DNA of 64,000 bases from assembly GCF_041242975.1 (NCBI RefSeq), contig NZ_CP162488.1, positions 4,516,001-4,580,000 of the forward strand, read 5' to 3'. Both the position numbers and the translations under genes were made by a program. The notes under the pieces were generated by a model, which was not told where the DNA came from, made no database searches, and was given only the letters and a program-made list of their open reading frames with translations. Shown piece after piece: positions 61,026 to 64,000 of this stretch. Each line of letters starts with the position of its first letter. Position 1 is the first letter of the stretch. This DNA is from Xanthomonas sp. DAR 35659 (GTDB lineage Bacteria > Pseudomonadota > Gammaproteobacteria > Xanthomonadales > Xanthomonadaceae).

Positions 61026-61754
61026 ATGCAACGCGTCCTCATCATCGGCGCCACCTCGGCCATCGCCGAAGCCACTGCCCGACGCTATGCCGCACGTGGC
61101 GCGGCGATCCATCTGCTCGGCCGCCAGGCCGCGCGCCTGGACGCGATTGCGGCCGACCTGTCCGTGCGCGGCGCCAAGGCCAGCACGGGCGTGCTCGACG
61201 TCAACGACGGCGCGCGCCACGGCGAAGTGTTCGACACCGCATGGGCGGCATTGGGCGGCGTGGACGTCGTCCTGATCGCCCATGGCACCCTGCCGGATCA
61301 GGCTGCCTGCGACGCCTCGGTCGAGCTTTCGTTGCGCGAATTCGCCACCAACGGCACCTCCACGATCGCACTGTGCGCTGCACTGGCACCGCGTCTGGCG
61401 GCTGGCGCGACGCTGGCGGTGATCTCGTCGGTGGCTGGCGATCGCGGCCGCGCCAGCAACTATCTGTACGGCAGCGCCAAGGCCGCGGTCAGCGCCTACC
61501 TGAGCGGCCTCGGCCAGCGCCTACGACCGGCCGGGATCAACGTCCTCACGATCAAGCCGGGCTTCGTCGACACGCCGATGACCGCCGCCTTCAAGAAGGG
61601 GGCGTTGTGGGCCAAGCCCGACCAGATCGCCCAGGGCATCGTGCGCGCCGTCGATCGCCGCCGCGCCGTTGCGTACCTGCCTGGATTCTGGTGGGCCATC
61701 ATGATGGTGATCAAGAACATCCCAGAGTTCGTTTTTCGTCGTATTTCTCTGTAA
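61026..61754 (+). CDS. DprE2-like SDR (decaprenylphosphoryl-2-keto-arabinose reductase family)
   Basis: A 242-residue short-chain dehydrogenase. Its nucleotide motif is IIGATSAIAEATAR, close to DprE2-like SDRs and unlike the usual TGxxxGIG. Ser135 lies in AVISSVAGDRGRASN; catalytic Tyr148 and Lys152 lie in YLYGSAKAA. SVAGxRxRxSNxxYGSAKA is a DprE2 hallmark. A C-terminal hydrophobic segment (PGFWWAIMMVIKNIPEFVFRR) may anchor it to the membrane. It starts 2 bp after the DprE1-like gene and would complete the 2'-epimerisation of polyprenyl-P-ribose to arabinose. Confidence 0.8.
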   Translation: MQRVLIIGATSAIAEATARRYAARGAAIHLLGRQAARLDAIAADLSVRGAKASTGVLDVNDGARHGEVFDTAWAALGGVDVVLIAHGTLPDQAACDASVELSLREFATNGTSTIALCAALAPRLAAGATLAVISSVAGDRGRASNYLYGSAKAAVSAYLSGLGQRLRPAGINVLTIKPGFVDTPMTAAFKKGALWAKPDQIAQGIVRAVDRRRAVAYLPGFWWAIMMVIKNIPEFVFRRISL

Positions 61755-61782
61755 CCACCCCGTCCACCAAGGAAGTGCTGAG

Positions 61783-62454
61783 ATGCCTGATATCGACCAA
61801 GATCTCGATGTGCTCTACCAACATCGGTTCCCCAAAGAAGAACTCGCCAACAAGAACCGGATCTGGCAAGTGCTGTGCAGGCAATATTTCAGCCGATTCG
61901 TCGGGCCGAATGAAACCGTGGTGGACATCGGCGCGGGCTACTGCGAGTTCATCAACAACATCCAGGCCGCGAACAAGATTGCCGTCGATCTCAATCCCGA
62001 CGTGCGCAAGTTCGCCGCCGACGGCATCCGCATCATCAACGAATCGTGCGTCGCGGTCAGCTCCATCCCCAGTGCCAGCGTCGATGTCGTATTCATGAGC
62101 AACTTCCTCGAGCACCTGCCGAGCAAGGACCTGGTGCTGCAGACGCTGCGGGAGAGCGCGCGCATGCTCAAGCCGGGCGGCAGGGCGATCATCCTGCAAC
62201 CCAATATCCGCTTCCTGTACGCCGAATACTGGGATTACTTCGACCACCACACCGCGTTGAGCGACCGCAGTCTGGTCGAAGGCGTCTTGATGGCGGGGCT
62301 GGATCCGAAGGTGGTGATCCCCAAGTTCCTGCCCTATACCACCAAGAGCCGGCTGCCGCAGGCCCCCTGGCTGGTGTCGCTGTATCTGCGCATCCCGCTC
62401 GCCTGGCACATTCTTGGCAAGCAGGCGCTGGTCGTCGCGTACAAGCGCGGCTGA
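61783..62454 (+). CDS. Class I SAM-dependent methyltransferase of the glycan cassette
   Basis: A 223-residue methyltransferase. Motif I is VVDIGAGYCEFINNI, the acidic strand is KIAVDLNPD, and SNFLEHLPSKD with ESARMLKPGGRAIILQPN gives the methyltransf_11/23 fold. AAGGAAG precedes the ATG at 61783. It lies 28 bp after the SDR in the same run. The substrate is unknown; by context it may be a sugar in the surface glycan or its lipid-linked donor. Confidence 0.85.
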   Translation: MPDIDQDLDVLYQHRFPKEELANKNRIWQVLCRQYFSRFVGPNETVVDIGAGYCEFINNIQAANKIAVDLNPDVRKFAADGIRIINESCVAVSSIPSASVDVVFMSNFLEHLPSKDLVLQTLRESARMLKPGGRAIILQPNIRFLYAEYWDYFDHHTALSDRSLVEGVLMAGLDPKVVIPKFLPYTTKSRLPQAPWLVSLYLRIPLAWHILGKQALVVAYKRG

Positions 62455-62483
62455 TCCTTCATTCACTGTTTCCGAGTCCGTCC

Positions 62484-63428
62484 ATGGCACAGAAAAGCGA
62501 CAAGATCGTCTTGACCGGAGCCGCTGGCCTGGTGGGGCAAAACCTCATCGTCGAGATGAAGCAGCAGGGATATACGCAGTTGGTCGCCATCGACAAGCAT
62601 GAACACAATCTCCAGATCCTGCGCAAGCTGCACCCGGACGTGACAACGGTACTGGCCGACCTCGCCGAACCCGGCGCGTGGACCGAAGCGTTCGCGGGCG
62701 CCCGCCTTGTGGTACAGCTGCATGCACAAATCACCGGCAAGTTCCGCGCCTTGTTCGACCGCAACAACCTGCAGGCGACCGAGCGCGTGCTGGAGGCCTG
62801 CATGGAGCATCGGGTTCCCTACATGGTGCACATCAGTTCGTCGGTGGTGAATTCGGTCGCCACCGATGACTACACCGAAACCAAGAAGCTGCAGGAAGCG
62901 CAGGTCCGCGCCAGCGGCATCGCGCATTGTGTATTGCGCCCCACGCTGATGTTCGGCTGGTTCGACCCGAAGCACCTTGGCTGGCTGTCGCGCTTCATGG
63001 CGCGCACCCCCGTGTTTCCGATCCCCGGCGATGGGAAGTTCATGCGCCAGCCGCTGTATGAGCGCGATTTCTGCCGCTGCATCGTCAAGTGCATCGAAAC
63101 GGAGCCGGATGGCGCGGTGTACGACATTGTGGGCGATACGCGCGTGGACTACGTGGACATCATCCGCACCATCAAGCGGGTCAAGAAGTTGCATACGCTT
63201 ATCGTGCATATCCCGATCGGCTTCTTCGCGCTCCTGCTGCGCACGTATTCGTTGTTCAGCAGCAAGCCTCCTTTCACCGCGGACCAGCTGAAAGCACTGA
63301 GCGCCGGCGATGATTTCAAGGGCGTCGACACCGAAGCGGTGTTCGGTGTGCGGCAGACGCCGTTCGAGGATGCGATCCGCGAGAGCTACACCGACCCACG
63401 CTACAGCCACATCGTGCTGCAGCGCTGA
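62484..63428 (+). CDS. NAD-dependent epimerase/dehydratase family protein
   Basis: A 314-residue extended SDR with nucleotide motif LTGAAGLVGQNLIVEM, HISSSVVNS as the catalytic Ser strand and the segment YTETKKLQEAQV. The YxxxK is represented by Tyr-Thr-Glu-Thr-Lys. LRPTLMFGWFDPKHLGWLSRFM and the substrate-binding C-terminus fit nucleoside-sugar or lipid-linked-sugar epimerases. It is 29 bp after the methyltransferase. The exact substrate is unclear. Confidence 0.82.
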   Translation: MAQKSDKIVLTGAAGLVGQNLIVEMKQQGYTQLVAIDKHEHNLQILRKLHPDVTTVLADLAEPGAWTEAFAGARLVVQLHAQITGKFRALFDRNNLQATERVLEACMEHRVPYMVHISSSVVNSVATDDYTETKKLQEAQVRASGIAHCVLRPTLMFGWFDPKHLGWLSRFMARTPVFPIPGDGKFMRQPLYERDFCRCIVKCIETEPDGAVYDIVGDTRVDYVDIIRTIKRVKKLHTLIVHIPIGFFALLLRTYSLFSSKPPFTADQLKALSAGDDFKGVDTEAVFGVRQTPFEDAIRESYTDPRYSHIVLQR

Positions 63429-63458
63429 CCAGACAAAGACAGACGGAACAACACTCGA

Positions 63459-64000
63459 ATGAGCAAATTCGCCATCACCGGTAGCGGCCCCATGGGCCTC
63501 ATGGCAGCACTGGAGCTGCTCAAGCGGGGCCATGCGGTCGACGTGTACGAACGCGACGACCGGATCGGCGGCATGTCGGCGGACTTCGACTTCGATGGCC
63601 TGCGCATCGAGCGCTATTACCACTTCATCTGCAAGACCGACTATCCGCTATTCAAGCTACTGGACGAGCTGCAACTGTCCGATCGCCTGCATTGGACGGA
63701 TACCAAGATGGGGTATTACTACCAAGGCAAGCTGCACAAGTGGGGAACTCCATTCGCACTTCTCAGCTTCCCCCACCTTGGGCTGATCGACAAGGTCCGC
63801 TACGCCCTGCATGTGATGCACACCAAGGGCATCAAGGATTGGACCGAGCTGGACAAGGAGAATGCGCGCGCCTGGATCACGCGCTGGATCGGCCCGAAGG
63901 CCTACAAGGTGATGTGGGAAAAGGCGTTCTCGCTTAAGTTCTTCGAGTATCAGAACGCCCTGTCCGCGTCCTGGATCGGCACGCGCATCAAGCGCGTGGC
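63459..64000 (+). CDS. NAD/FAD-dependent oxidoreductase, amine-oxidase-like (5' part only)
   Basis: The first 180 residues are in the window. The N-terminus [24 protein letters not shown] is an FAD-binding Rossmann start, followed by [23 protein letters not shown], typical of protoporphyrinogen-oxidase/amine-oxidase-like proteins found in glycan loci. The 3' end lies beyond the window. It follows the epimerase gene by 30 bp. It may be related to UDP-galactopyranose-mutase-like or carotenoid-desaturase-like flavoproteins, which cannot be separated from this portion. Confidence 0.8.
   Translation, partial: MSKFAITGSGPMGLMAALELLKRGHAVDVYERDDRIGGMSADFDFDGLRIERYYHFICKTDYPLFKLLDELQLSDRLHWTDTKMGYYYQGKLHKWGTPFALLSFPHLGLIDKVRYALHVMHTKGIKDWTELDKENARAWITRWIGPKAYKVMWEKAFSLKFFEYQNALSASWIGTRIKRV

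Overview
The window is high-GC DNA (roughly two thirds G+C by eye) from a gammaproteobacterium of the Xanthomonas group. The evidence is the xps type II secretion genes, a xanA-xanB / rmlBACD / etfBA block arranged as in Xanthomonas LPS loci, a secreted S8 protease and a PL1 pectate lyase, a giant XadA/YadA-type adhesin and dispersed Xanthomonas-style repeats. The species cannot be fixed from sequence reading alone. No rRNA, tRNA, IS element, prophage or CRISPR array was seen.

Layout. 1-3026: xpsF (cut by the window edge) and xpsE, minus strand. 3388-12428: a subtilisin-like protease and a 2327-residue trimeric autotransporter adhesin. 13001-13580: a perfect-period 140-bp tandem repeat array. 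13670-20090: purL, a dsbC-like lipoprotein and xerD. 20268-24899: an RDD protein, an orphan low-GC methyltransferase, two small paralogous membrane proteins and lptG-lptF. 25008-30562: pepA-holC-valS, divergent from lptFG as in E. coli, then a small membrane methyltransferase. 30645-34882: pectate lyase, rimI, a divergent holD, pssA and a DUF4124 protein. 34984-38752: proS, an H-NS-like gene with a near-consensus promoter, and a ThrE-type exporter. 38860-42473: mlaE-mlaF-mlaD-lipoprotein. 42478-42933: a second array of the 140-bp repeat family. 42941-48732: alkB, ETF-quinone oxidoreductase, a WbsX-RgpF-type glycan protein and scoAB. 48865-57216: xanAB, rmlBACD and etfBA. 57232-64000: a glycan cassette running off the right edge.

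How the genes connect. XpsE/F would power secretion of exoenzymes such as the S8 protease and the pectate lyase. LptFG, Mla, PssA and the adhesin all concern the outer membrane. EtfA/B pass electrons to the ETF-QO encoded 12 kb away. XanA/XanB and RmlABCD supply GDP-mannose and dTDP-rhamnose for LPS. The genes right after etfA look like a polyprenyl-phosphate-arabinose module: a HAD-phosphatase/UbiA fusion, a DprE1-like oxidase, a DprE2-like reductase and a flippase-like protein. They are followed by a methyltransferase, an epimerase and an FAD oxidoreductase.

The two most notable signals are this arabinosyl-donor module and a dispersed element built from GGGAATC heptamers. Complete copies have the heptamers as inverted arms. 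Copies lie between genes (pepA-holC, holC-valS, mlaE-mlaF, xerD upstream), and some have inserted in frame inside purL (twice) and valS (once), adding low-complexity peptide to essential enzymes.
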